From contig NW_027488365.1 of assembly GCF_051014445.1 (NCBI RefSeq), positions 9,052,001-9,116,000 of the forward strand: a stretch of DNA of 64,000 bases. The letters run 5' to 3'. The notes beneath the pieces were generated by a model that had not been told where the DNA came from, did no database searches, and saw only the letters and a program-made list of their open reading frames with translations. Positions 41,038 through 54,766 of the stretch are shown one piece after another. Made by a program: the position numbers and the translations under genes. Each line of letters starts with the position of its first letter. Position 1 is the stretch's first letter. Source of the DNA: Colletes latitarsis. Taxonomy: Eukaryota > Arthropoda > Insecta > Hymenoptera > Colletidae.

Positions 41038-42554
41038 CTTTACAATATTAATCGCAACCATGTTTAATTGACTGTTTCGGTGTGGAACCTCATTACTACG
41101 GGATCCAAACCAGAAAGAACACAGGATCTGGCCAACAAATATGCGAAAAACGCGAAAGTATGAGCCAGATGATTGCAAATACCAGAACTAACCCAGACAT
41201 AGCCAGCATTATCCTCTAAAATACTATTCGGAACCAGCTTCTATTGACTGTTTCAGTGTGGTACCACATTAGTACGTGATACAAACCAGAAAAAGGCCAG
41301 GATCTGGCCAACAAGTATGCGAAAAATGCGAATGTACGAGCCAGATGAGGGCAAATCCCAGACGTAACTGAGACATACCCGGCGTTATCCTCTAAAATAA
41401 TAATCGCAACCAGGTTTAATTGACTGTTTCGGTGTGGAACCTCATTACTACGGGATCCAAACCAGAAAAATGCCAGGATCTTGCCAATAAGTATGCGAAA
41501 ATTGCGGAAGTACGAGACAGATGATTGCAAATACCAGAACTAACCCAGACATAACCAGCGTTATCCTCTAAAACACTAATCGGAACCAGCTTTTATTGAC
41601 TGTTTCAGTTTGGTACCACATTACTACGTGATCCGAACTAGAAATGCCCGGGATCTGGCCAACAAGTATGCGAAAAATGCGAAAGTACGGGCCAGATGAG
41701 GGCAAATCCCAGACCTAACCGAGACATAACCGGCGTTATCCTTTAAAATATTAATCGCAACCATGTTTAATTGACTGTTTCGGTGTGGAGCCTCATTACT
41801 ACGGGATCCAAACCAGAATGAACCCAGGATCTGGCCAACAAATATGCGAAAAACGCGAAAGTATGAGCCAGATGATTGCAAATACCAGAACTAACCCAGA
41901 CATAGCCAGCGTTATCCTCTAAAATACTATTCGGAACCAGCTTCTATTGACTGTTTCAGTGTGGTACCACATTAGTACGTGATACAAACCAGAAAAAGGC
42001 CAGGATCTGGCCAACAAGTATGCGAAAAATGCGAATGTACGAGCCAGATGAGGGCAAATCCCAGACGTAACTGAGACATAACCGGCGTTATCCTCTAAAA
42101 TAATAATCGGAACCAGGTTTAATTGACTGCTTCGGTGTGGAACCTCATTACTACGGGATCCAAACCAGAAAAAACCCAGGATCTGGCCAACAAATATGCG
42201 AAAAACGCGAAAGTTTGAGCCAGATGATTGCAAATAGCAGATCGAACCCAGGCATAACCAGCGTTATCCTCCAAACTATTAATCGGAACCAGCTTTTATT
42301 GACTGTTTCAGTGTGGTACCACATTACTACGTTATCTAAACCAGAAAAAACCCAGGGTCTGCCCAACAAGTATGCGAAAAACGCGTAAGTATGAGCCAGA
42401 TGATTGCATATACCAGAAATAACCCAGACATAACCTGCGTTATCCACTAAAATACTATTCGGAACCAGCTTTTATTGACAGTGTGGTACCACATTACTAC
42501 GTGATCCAAGCCAGAAAATGCCCAGGATCTGGCCAACAAGTATGCGAAATATGC
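41038..42554 (+). repeat. Array segment between the two large copies
   Basis: About 41521-42263 matches 39058-39800 (offset 2463 bp, 14 monomers minus 1 bp), with CCGAACTAGAAATGCCCGGG and TGTGGAGCCTCATTAC in both. About 41216-41520 resembles 38052-38360. The first 170-bp monomer of the window (TATTGACAGTGTGG) is at about 42476. There is no gene. Confidence 0.82.
42466..42487 (+). repeat. 170-bp monomer variant (6-bp deletion), example 1
   Basis: TATTGACAGTGTGG replaces TATTGACTGTTTCAGTGTGG, a loss of six bases that shortens the monomer to about 170 bp. The same deletion is at about 49849, 50548, 52301, 53527 and 54749. The preceding boundary often reads GTTATCCACTAAAATACT. I saw none left of 42 kb. 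Confidence 0.85.
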
Positions 42555-45500
42555 GAAAGTACGAGACAGATGAGGGCAAATCCCAGACCTAACCGAGAAA
42601 TAACCGGAGCTATCCTCCAAAATATTAATCGAAACCAGGTTTAATTGACTGTCTCAGTGTGGTCCCACATTACTACGTGATCCAAACCAGAAGAAGCCCA
42701 GGATCTGGCCAACAATTATGCGAAAAATGCGAAAGTACGAGCCAGATGAGGGCAAATCCCAGACCTGACCGAGACATAACCGGCGTTATCCTCTAAAATA
42801 TTAATTGCAACCAGGTTTAATTGACTGTTTCGGTGTGGAACCTCATTACTGCGGGATCCAAACCAGAAATGCCCAGGATCTGGCCAACAAGTATGCGAAA
42901 AATGCGAAAGTACGAGCCAGATGAGGGCAAATCCCAGACCTAACCGAGACATAACCGGCGTTATCCTCTAAAATATTAAACGCAACCAGGTTTAATTGAC
43001 TGTTTCAGTGTGGTCCCACATTACTACTTGGTCCAAGCCAGAAAAAGGCCAGGATCTTGCCAATAAGTATGCGAAAATTGCGGAAGTACGAGCCAGATGA
43101 GGGCAAATCCCAGACCTAACCGAGACATAACCGGCGTTATCCTCCAAAATATTAATCGAAACCATGTTTAATTGACTGTTTCAGTGTGGCCCCACATTAC
43201 TACGTGATCCAAACCAGAAGAAGCCCAGGATCTGGTCAACAATTATGCGAAAAATGCGAAAGTACGAGCCACATGAGGGCAAATCCCAGCCCTAACCGAG
43301 ACATAACCGGCCTTATCCTCTAAAATATTAATCGCAACCAGGTTTAATTCACTGTTTCGGTGTGGAACCTCATTACTACGGGATCGAAACCAGAAAAAAC
43401 CCAGGATCTGGCCAACAAATATGCGAAAAACGCGGAAGTATGAGCCAGATGATTGCAAATGCCAGAACTAACCCAGACATAGCCAGTGTTATCCTCTAAA
43501 ATACTATTCGGAACCAGCTTCTATTGACTGTTTCAGCGTGTTACCACATTACTACGTGATACAAACCAGAAAAAGGCCAGGATCTTGCCAATAAGTATGC
43601 GAAAATTGCGGAAGTACGAGGCAGATGAGGGCAAATCCCAGACCTAACCGAGAAATAACCGGAGTTATCCTCCAAAATATTAATCGAAACCAGGTTTAAT
43701 TGACTGTTTCAGCGTGTTACCACATTACTACGTGACACAAACCAGAAAAAGCCCAGGATCTGGCCAACAAGTATGCGAAAAATGCGAAAGTACGAGCCAG
43801 ATGTGGGCAAATCCCAGACCTAACCGAGACATAACCGGCGTTATCCTATAAAATATTAATTGCAACCAGGGTTAATTGACTGTTTCGGTGTGGAACCTCA
43901 TTACTACGGGATCCAAACCAGAAAAAACCCAGGATCTGGCCAACAAATATGCGAAAAACGTATGAGCCAGATGATTGCAAACGCCAGAACTAACCCAGAC
44001 ATAGCCAGTGTTATTCTCTAAAATACTATTCGGGACCAGCTTCTATTGACTGTTTCAGCGTGTTACCACATTACTACGTGATACAAACCAGAAAAAGCCC
44101 AGGATCTGGCCAACAATTATGCGAAAAATGCGGAAGTACGAGACAGATGAGGGCAAATCCCAGACCTAACCGAGAAATAACCGGAGTTATCCTCCAAAAT
44201 ACTAACCGGAACCAGCTTTTATTGACTGTTTCAGTGTGGTACCACATTACTACGTGATCCAAACCAGAAATGCCCAGGATCTGGCCAACAAGTATGCGAA
44301 AAATGCAAAAGTACGGGCCAGATGAGGGCAAATCCCAGACCTAACCGAGGCATAACCAGCGTTATCCTCTAAAACACTAATCGGAACCAGCTTTTATTGA
44401 CCGTTTCAGTTTGGTACCACATTACTACGTGATCCAAACCAGAAGAAGCCCAGGATCTGGTCAACAATTATGCGAAAAATGCGAAAGTACGAGCCAGATG
44501 AGGGCAAATCCCAGACCTAACCGAGACATAACCGGCGTTATCCTCCAAAATATTAATCGCAACCAGGTTTAGCTGACTGTTTCGGTGTGGAACCTCATTA
44601 CTGCGGGATCCAAGCCAGAAAAAGGCCAGGATCTTGCCAATAAGTATGCGAAAATTGCGGAAGTACGAGACAGATGAGGGCAAATCCCAGACCTAACCGA
44701 GACATAACCGGCGTTATCCTCTAAAATATTAAACGCAACCAGGTTTAATTGACTGTTTCAGTGTGGTCCCACATTACTACTTGGTCCAAGCCAGAAAAAG
44801 GCCAGGATCTTGCCAATAAGTATGCGAAAATTGCGGAAGTACGAGACAGATGAGGGCAAATCCCAGACCTAACCGAGAAATAACCGGAGTTATCCTCCAA
44901 AATATTAATCGAAACCATGCTTAATTGACTGTTTCAGTGTGGTCCCACATTACTACGTGATCCAAACCAGAAGAAGCCCAGGATCTGGTCAACAATTATG
45001 CGAAAAATGCGAAAGTACGAGCCAGATGAGGGCAAATCCCAGACCTAACCGAGACATAACCGGCGTTATCCTCCAAAATATTAATCGCAACCAGGTTTAG
45101 CTGACTGTTTCGGTGTGGAACCTCATTACTGCGGGATCCAAACCAGAAATGCCCAGGATCTGGCCAACAAGTATGCGAAAAATGCGAAAGTACGGGCCAG
45201 ATGAGGGCAAATCCCAGCCCTAACCGAGACATAACCGGCCTTATCCTCTAAAATATTAATCGCAACCAGGTTTAATTGACAGTTTCGGTGTGGCACCTCA
45301 TTACTACGGAATCCAAACCAGAAAAATCCCAGGATCTGCCCAACAAATATGCGAAAAACGCGAAAGTATGAGCCAGGTGATTGCAAATACCAGAACGAAC
45401 CCAGACATAACCAGCGTTATCCTCTAAAATACTATTCGGAACCAGCTTCTATTGACTGTCTCAGTGTGGTACCACATTACTACGTGATACAAACCAGAAA

Positions 45501-48500
45501 AAGCCCAGGATCTGGCCAACAAGTATGCGAAAAATGCGAAAGTACGAGCCAGATGAGGGCAAATCCCAGACCTACCCGAGACATAACTGGCGTTATCCTC
45601 TAAAATATTAATTGCAACCAGGTTTAATTGACTGTTTCGGTGTGGAACCTCATTACTACGGGATCCAAACCAGAAAAAACCCAGGATCTGGCCAACAAAT
45701 ATGCGAAAAACGCGAAAGTATGAGCCAGATGATTGCAAATGCCAGAACTAACCCAGACATAGCCAGTATTATCCTCTAAAATACTATTCGGAACCAGCTT
45801 CTATTGACTGTTTCAGCGTGTTACCACATTACCACGTGATACAAACCAGAAAAAGGCCCGGATCTGGCCAGCAAGTATGCGAAAAATGCGAAAGTACGGG
45901 CCAGATGAGGGCAAATCACAGACCTAACCGAGACATAACCAGCGTTATCCTCTAAAACATTAATCGCAACCAGGTTTAATTGACTGTTTCGGTGTAGTAC
46001 CGCATTACTACGTGATACAAACCAGAAAAATGCCAGGATCTTGCCAATAAGTATGCGAAAATTGCGGAAGTACGAGACAGATGAGGGCAAATAGCAGAAC
46101 GAACCCAGACATAACCAGCGTTATCCTCTAAAATACTAATCGGAACCAGCTTTTATTGACTGTTTCAGTGTGGTACCACATTACTACGTGATCCAAACCA
46201 GAAATGCCCAGGATCTGGCCAGCAAGTATGCGAAAAATGCGAAAGTACGGGCCAGATGAGGGCACATCCCAGACCTAACCGAGACATAACCAGCGTTATT
46301 TTCTAAAATACTAATCGGGACCAACTTTTATTGACAGTCTCAGTGTGGTACCACATTACTACGTGGTCCAAACCAGAAAAAACCGAGCATCTTGCCAACA
46401 AGTATGCGAAAAAAGCGAAAGTATGAGCAAGATGATTACAAATACCAGAACTAACCCAGACATAACCAGCGTTATCCTCTAAAACACTAATCGGAACCAG
46501 CTTTTATTGACTGTTTCAGTTTGGTACCACATTACTACGTGATCCGAACCAGAAATGCCCGGGATCTGGCCAACAAGTATGCGAAAAATGCGAAAGTACG
46601 GGCCAGATGAGGGCAAATCCCAGACCTAACCGAGACATAACCGGCGTTATCCTTTACAATATTAATCGCAACCATGTTTAATTGACTGTTTCGGTGTGGA
46701 ACCTCATTACTACGGGATCCAAACCAGAAAGAACCCAGGATCTGGCCAACAAATATGCGAAAAACGCGAAAGTATGAGCCAGATGATTGCAAATACCAGA
46801 ACTAACCCAGACATAGCCAGCGTTATCCTCTAAAATACTATTCGGAACCAGCTTCTATTGACTGTTTCAGTGTGGTACCACATTAGTACGTGATACAAAC
46901 CAGAAAAAGGCCAGGATCTGGCCAACAAGTATGCGAAAAATGCGAATGTACGAGCCAGATGAGGGCGAATCCCAGACGTAACTGAGACATACCCGGCGTT
47001 ATCCTCTAAAATAATAATCGCAACCAGGTTTAATTGACTGTTTCGGTGTGGAACCTCATTACTACGAGATCCTAATGATAGAAAAACACAGGATCTGGCC
47101 AACAAGTATGCGAAAAATACGAAAGTACGGGCCAGATGAGGGCAAATCCCAGACCTAACCGAGACATAACCGGCGTTATCCTTTAAAATATTAATCGCAA
47201 CCATGTTTAATTGACTGTTTCGGTGTGGAACCTCATTATTACGGGATCCAAACCAGAAAAAACCCAGCATCTGGCCAACAAGTATGCGAAAAAAGCGAAA
47301 GTATGAGCAAGATGATTGCAAATACCAGAACTAACCCAGACATAACCAGCGTTATCCTTTAAAACACTAATCGGAACCAGCTTTCATTGACTGTTTCAGT
47401 ATGGTACCACATTACTACGTGATCCAAACCAGAAATGCCCAGGATATGGCCAACAAGTATGCGAAAAATACGAAAGTACGGGCCAGATGAGGGCACATCC
47501 CAGACCTAACCGAGACATAACCAGCGTTATTTTCTAAAATACTAATCGGGACCAACTTTTATTGACTGTGTCAGTGTGGTACCACATTACTACGTGGTCC
47601 AAACCAGAAAAAACCCAGCATCTGGCCAACAAGTATGCGAAAAAAGCGAAAGTATGAGCAAGATGATTGCAAATACCAGAACTAACCCAGACATAACCAG
47701 CGTTATCCTCTAAAACACTAATCGGAACCAGCTTTTATTGACTGTTTCAGTTTGGTACCACATTACTACGTGATCCGAACTAGAAATGCCCGGCATCTGG
47801 CCAACAAGTATGCGAAAAATGCGAAAGTACGGGCCAGATGAGGGCAAATCCCAGACCTAACCGAGACATAACCGGCGTTATCCTTTAAAATATTAATCGC
47901 AACCATGTTTAATTGACTGTTTCGGTGTGGAGCCTCATTACTACGGGATCCAAACCAGAATGAACCCAGGATCTGGCCAACAAATATGCGAAAAACGCGA
48001 AAGTATGAGCCAGATGATTGCAAATACCAGAACTAACCCAGACATAGCCAGCGTTATCCTCTAAAATACTATTCGGAACCAGCTTCTATTGACTGTTTCA
48101 GTGTGGTACCACATTAGTACGTGATACAAACCAGAAAAAGGCCAGGATCTGGCCAACAAGTATGCGAAAAATGCGAATGTACGAGCCAGATGAGGGCAAA
48201 TCCCAGACGTAACTGAGACATAACCGGCGTTATCCTCTAAAATAATAATCGGAACCAGGTTTAATTGACTGCTTCGGTGTGGAACCTCATTACTACGGGA
48301 TCCAAACCAGAAAAAACCCAGGATCTGGCCAACAAATATGCGAAAAACGCGAAAGTATGAGCCAGATGATTGCAAATACCAGAACTAACCCAGACATAGC
48401 CAGCGTTATCCTCTAAAATACTATTCGGAACCAGCTTCTATTGACTGTTTCAGTGTGGTACCACATTAGTACGTGATACAAACCAGAAAAAGGCCAGGAT

Positions 48501-50164
48501 CTGGCCAACAAGTATGCGAAAAATGCGAATGTACGAGCCAGATGAGGGCAAATCCCAGACGTAACTGAGACATAACCGGCGTTATCCTCTAAAATAATAA
48601 TCGGAACCAGGTTTAATTGACTGCTTCGGTGTGGAACCTCATTACTACGGGATCCAAACCAGAAAAAACCCAGGATCTGGCCAACAAATATGCGAAAAAC
48701 GCGAAAGTTTGAGCCAGATGATTGCAAATAGCAGATCGAACCCAGGCATAACCAGCGTTACCCTCTAAAATACTATTCGGAACCAGCTTCTATTGACTGT
48801 TTCAGTGTGGAACCACATTAGTACGAGATACAAACCAGAAAAAGGCCAGGATCTGGCCAACAAGTATGCGAAAAATGCGAAGGTACGAGCCAGATGAGGG
48901 CAACTCCCAGACCTAACCGAGATATAACCGGCGTTATCCTCTAAAATATTAATCGAAACCAGGTTTAATTGGCTGTTACCGTGTGGACTGTCATTATTAC
49001 GGGATCCAAACCAGAAAAAACCCAGCATCTGGCCAACAAGTATGCGAAAAAGCGAAAGTATGTGCCAGATGATTGCAAATACCAGAACTAACCCAGACAT
49101 AACCGGCGTTATCCTCTAAAATAATAATCGCAACCAGGTTTAATTGACTGTTTCGGTGTGGAACCTCATTACTACGAGATCCTAATGATAGAAAAACACA
49201 GGATCTGGCCATTCAAGTATGCGAAAAATGCGAAAGTACGGGCCAGATGAGGGCAAATCCCAGACCTAACCGAGAAATAACCGGAGTTATCCTCTAAAAT
49301 ATTAATCGAAACCAGGTTTAATTGGCTGTTTCGGTGTGGACCGTCATTATTACGGGATCCAAACCAGAAAAAACCCAGGATCTGGCCAACAAGTATGCAA
49401 AAAAAGCGAAAGTATGAGCAAGATGATTGCTAATACCAGAACTAACCCAGACATAACCAGCGTTATCCTTTAAAACACTAATCGGAACCAGCTTTCATTG
49501 ACTGTTTCAGTATGGTACCACATTACTACGTGATCCAAACCAGAAATGCCCAGGATCTGGCCAACAAGTATGCGAAAAATACGAAAGTACGGGCCAGATG
49601 AGGGCAAATCCCAGACCTAACCGAGAAATAACCGGCGTTATCCTCTAAAATATTAATCGCAAACAGGTTTAATTGACTGTTTCGGTGTGGTACCGCATTA
49701 CTACAGGATCCAAACCAGAAAAAGTCCAGGGTCTGCCCAACAAGTATGCGAAAAATGCGAAAGTATGAGCCAGATGATTGCTAATACCAGAACTAACCCA
49801 GACATTACCAGCGTTATCCACTAAAATACTATTCGGAACCAGCTTTTATTGACAGTGTGGTACCACATTACTACGTGATCCAAGCCAGAAAAAGCCCAGG
49901 ATCTGGCCAACAAGTATGCGAAAAATGCAATAGTACGAGCCAGCTGAGGGCAAATCCCAGACCTAACCGAGACATAACCTGCGCTATCCTCTAAAATATT
50001 AATCGCAACCAGGATTAATTGACTCTTTCAGTGTGGTACCGCATTACTACGTGGTCCAAGCGAGAAAAAGGCCAGGACCTGCCCAACAAGTATGCGAAAA
50101 ATGCGAAAGTACGAGCCAGATGATTGCTAATACCAGACTAAACCGAGACATAACCGGCGTTATC
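42555..50164 (+). repeat. Large duplicated segment, copy 2 (about 43 monomers)
   Basis: This is the counterpart of 34306-41037. It has extra whole monomers, for example one at about 44030-44200 and a dimer at about 48061-48412 that is almost the same as the following 48413-48764. It shares the AAAAACGTATGAGCC deletion (43951-43970) and the GATCCTAATGATAG block (about 47068, again at about 49176). Around 45880-45970 it differs from copy 1 (37102-37190) over less than one monomer, which looks like a conversion tract. Confidence 0.85.
49842..49862 (+). repeat. 170-bp monomer variant, example 2
   Basis: The six-base deletion TATTGACAGTGTGG again, followed by TACCACATTACTACG, in a monomer that begins CACTAAAATACTATTCGG. 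Confidence 0.83.
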
Positions 50165-50540
50165 CTCTAAAATATTAATCGCAATCAGGTTTAATTGCCT
50201 GTTTCGGTGTGGTACCGCATTACTACATGATCCAAACCAGAAAAAGCCCTGGATCTGGCCAACAAGTATGCGAAAAATGCGAAAGTACGAGCCAGATAAG
50301 TGCAAATACCAGAACTAACCCAAACGTAACCAGCGTTATCCTCCAAACTATTAATCGGAACCAGCTTTTATTGACTGTTTCAGTGTGGTACCACATTACT
50401 ACGTTATCTAAACCAGAGAAAACCCAGGATCTGCCCAACAAGTATGCGAAAAACGCGTAAGTATGAGCCAGATGATTGCATATACCAGAAATAACCCAGA
50501 CATAACCTGCGTTATCCACTAAAATACTATTCGGAACCAG

Positions 50541-50562
50541 CTTTTATTGACAGTGTGGTACC
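50541..50562 (+). repeat. 170-bp monomer variant, example 3
   Basis: The same six-base deletion. This monomer, with GATCCAAGCCAGAAAATGCC downstream, closely matches the one at 42466. Confidence 0.83.
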
Positions 50563-52292
50563 ACATTACTACGTGATCCAAGCCAGAAAATGCCCTGGAT
50601 CTGGCCAACAAGTATGCGAAATATGCGAAAGTACGAACCAGATGAGGGCAAATCCCAGACCTAACCGAGACATAACCCGCGTTATCCTCTATAATATTAA
50701 TCGCATCTACGTTTAATTGACTGTTTCGGTGTGGAACCTCATTACTACGGGACCCAAACCAGAAAAAACCCAGGATCTGGCCAACAAGTATGCGAAAAAC
50801 GCGAAAGTACGAGCCAGATGATTGCAAATACCAGAACTAACCGAGACATTACCGGCGTTATCCTCTAAAATATTAACCGCAACCAGGTTTGATTGACTGT
50901 TTCAGTGTGGTACCGCATTACTACGTGGTCCAAGCCAGAAAAAGGCCAGGATCTGCCCAACAAGAATGCGAAAAATGAGAAGGTACGAGCCAGATGATTG
51001 CTAATACCAGAACTAACCCAGACATAGCCAGCGTTATCCTCTAAAATACTATTCGCAAACAGGTTTAATTAACTGTTTCGGTGTGGTACCGCATTACTAC
51101 AGGATCCAAACCTGAAAAAGCCCTGGATCAGGCCAACAAGTATGCGAAAAATGCGAAAGTAGGAGCCAGATGAGGGCAAATACCAGACCTAACCAAGACG
51201 TAACCGACGTTATCCCCTAAAATACTAATTGGAACCAGCTTTTATTGACTGTTTCGGTGTGGTACCGCATTACTACGTGATCCAAACCAGAAAAAGCCCA
51301 GGATCTGGCCAACTAGTATGCGAGAAATGCGAAAGTATGAGCCAGATGATTGCTAATACCAGAACTAACCCAGACATTACCAGCGTTATCCACTAAAACA
51401 CTTATCGGAACCAGGTTTTATTGACTGTTTCTGTGTGGTACCACATTACTACGTGGTCCAAGCCTGAAAAAGCCCAGGATCTGGCCAACAAGAAAGCGAA
51501 AAATGCGAAAGTACGAGCCAGATTATTGCTAATACCAGACCAAACCGAGACATAACCGGCGTTATCCTCTAAAATATTAATCGCAAACAGGTTTAATTGA
51601 CTGTTTCGGTGTGGTACCGCATTACTACAGGATCCAAACCAGAAAAAGCCCTGGATCAGGCCAACAAGTATGCGAAAAGTGCGAAAGTACGAGCCAGATG
51701 GGGGCAAATCCCAGACCTAACCGAGACATAACCGGCGTTATCCTCTAAAATATTAATCGCAACCAGTTCTAATTGACTGTTTCGGTGTGGTGCCGCATTA
51801 TTACGTGATCCAAACCAGAAAAAGTCCAGGGTCTGCCCAACAAGTATGCGAAAAATGCGAAAGTATGAGCCAGATGATTGCTAATACCAGAACTAACCCA
51901 GGCATTACCAGCGCTATCCACTAAAATATTTATCCCAAACAGGTTTAGTTGACTGTTTCGGTGTGGAACCACATTACGACGGGATCCAAACCACAAAAAA
52001 CCCGAGATATGGCCAACAAGTAAGCGAAAAATGCGAAAGTACGAGCGCGATGAGGGCAAATACTGGACCTAACCCAGACATAACCGGCGTTATCCCCTAA
52101 AATACTAATCGGATCCAGCTTTTATTGACTGTTTCAGTGTGGTACCACATTACTACGTGATCCAAACCAGAAAAAGCCCAGGATCTGGCCAACTAGTATG
52201 CGAGAAATGCGAAAGTATGAGCCAGATGATTGCTAATACCAGAACTAACCCATGCATTACCAGCGTTATCCACTAAAATACTATTCGGAACC

Positions 52293-52314
52293 AGCTTTTA
52301 TTGACAGTGTGGCA
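52293..52314 (+). repeat. 170-bp monomer variant, example 4
   Basis: The same deletion, with GTGTGGCACCACATT following. The downstream CAATAGTACGAGCCTGCTG resembles the 49.9 kb copy. Confidence 0.83.
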
Positions 52315-53520
52315 CCACATTACTACGTGATCCAAGCCAGAAAAAGCCCAGGATCTGGCCAACAAGTATGCGAAAAATGCAATAGTACGAGCCTGCTGAG
52401 GGCAAATCCCAGACCTAACCGAGACATAACCTGCGCTATCCTCTAAAATATTAATCGCAACCAGGTTTAATTTACTGTTTCGGTGTGGTACCGCATTACT
52501 ACGTGATCCAAACCAGAAAAAGGCCAGGATCTGGCCAACAAGTATGCGAAAAATGCGAAGGTACGAGCCAGATGAGGGCAAATACCAGACCTAACCCAGA
52601 CATAACCGGCGTTATCCTCTAAAATATTAATCGCAACCAGGATTAATTGACTGTTTCGGTGTGGTACCGTATTACGACGTGATCCAAACCAGAAAAAGGC
52701 CAGGATCTGGCTAACAAGTATGCGAAAAATGCGAAGGTACGAGCCAGATGAGGGCAAATAGCAGACCTAAACCAGACATAACCGGCGTTATCCCCTAAAA
52801 TACAAATCGGAACCAGCTTTTATTGACTGTTTCAGTGTGGTACCACATTACTACGTGATCCAAACCAGGAAAAGCCCAGGATCTGGACAACTAGTATGCG
52901 AGAAATGCGAAAGTACGAGCCAGATGAGGGCAAATCCCAGACCTAACCGATACATAACCTGCGCTATTCTCTAAAATATTAATCGCAACCAGGATTAATT
53001 GACTGCTTCGGTGTGGTGCCGCGTTACAACGTGATCCAAACCAGAAAAAGGAAAGGATCTGGCCAACAAGTATGCGAAAAACGCGAAAGTACGTGCCAGA
53101 TGATTGCAAATACCAGAACTATCCCAGTCATTACCGGCGTTATCCTGTAAAATATTAATCGCAATCAGGTTTAATTGCCTGTTTCGGTGTGGTACCGCAT
53201 TACTACATGATCCAAACCAGAAAAAGCCCTGGATCTGGCCAACAAGTATGCGAAAAATGCGGAAGTATGAGCCAGATGTGTGCAAGTACCAGAACTAACC
53301 CAAACGTAACCAGCCTAATCCTCCAAACTATTAATCGGAACCAGCTTTTATTGAGTGTTTCAGTGTGGTACCACATTACTACGTTATCCAAACCAGAAAA
53401 AACCCAGGATCTGCCCAACAAGTATGCGAAAAACGCGTAAGTATGAGCCAGATGTTTGCAAATACCAGAACTAACCCAGACATAACCAGCGTTATCCTCT
53501 AAAATACTATTCGGAAACAG

Positions 53521-53541
53521 CTTTTATTGACAGTGTGTTAC
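53521..53541 (+). repeat. 170-bp monomer variant, example 5
   Basis: The same deletion with GTGTGTTACCACATT, and TCGGAAACAGC upstream. It is shared with the copy at 54746. Confidence 0.83.
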
Positions 53542-54745
53542 CACATTACTACGTGATGCAAGCCAGAAAAAGCCCAGGATCTGGCCAACAAGTATGCGAA
53601 AAGTGCGAAAGTACGAGCCAGATGAGGGCAAATCCCAGACCTAACCGAGACATAACCGGCGTTATCCTCTAAAATATTAATCCCAAACTGGTTTAGTTGA
53701 CTGTTTCGGTGTGGTACCGCATTACTACGTGATCCAAGCCAGAAAATGCCCGGGATCTGACCAACAAGTATGCGAAATATGCGAAAGTACGAACCAGATG
53801 AGGGCAAATCCCAGACGTAAACGAGACATAACCCGCGTTATCCTCTATAATATTAATCGCAACTACGTTTAATTGACTGTTTCGGTGTGGAACCTCATTA
53901 CTACGGGATCCAAACCAGAAAAAACCTAGGATCTGGCCAACAAGTATGCGAAAAACGCGAAAGTACGTGCCAGATGATTGCAAATACCAGAACTATCCCA
54001 GACATTACCGGCGTTATCCTCTAAAATATTAATCGCAATCAGGTTTGATTGGCTGTTTCGGTGTGGTACCGCATTACTACGTGGTCCAAGCCAGAAAATG
54101 CCAGGACCTGCCCAACAAGTATGCGAAAAATGCGAAAGTACAAGCCAGATGATTGCTAATACCAGACTAAACCGAGACATAACCGGCGTTATCCTCTAAA
54201 ATATTAATTCCAAACAGGTTTAGTTGACTGTTTCGGTGTGGTACCGCATTACTACGTGATCCAAGCCAGAAAGTGCCCAGGATCTGGCCAACAAGTATGC
54301 GAAAAGTGCGAAAGTACGAGCCAGATGAGGGCAAATCCCAGACCTAACCGAGACATAACCGGCGTTATCCTCTAAAATATTAATCCCAAACAGGTTTAGT
54401 TGACTGTTTCGGTGTGGTACCGCATTACTACGTGATCCAAGCCAGAAAAAGCCCAGGATCTGGCCAACAAGTATGCGAAAGATGCGAAAGTACGAGCCAG
54501 ATAAGTGCAAATACCAGAACTAACCCAAACGTAACCAGCGTTATCCTCCAAACTATTAATCGGAACCAGCTTTTATTGACTGTTTCAGTGTGGTACCACA
54601 TTACTACGTTAACTAAACCAGAAAAAACCCAGGATCTGCCCAACAAGTATGCGAAAAACGCATAAGTATGAGCCAGATGATTGCAAATACCAGAACTAAC
54701 CCAGACATAACCAGCGTTATCCTCTAAAATACTATTCGGAAACAG

Positions 54746-54766
54746 CTTTTATTGACAGTGTGTTAC
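54746..54766 (+). repeat. 170-bp monomer variant, example 6
   Basis: The same deletion, paired with example 5 at a 1225-bp offset. Confidence 0.83.
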
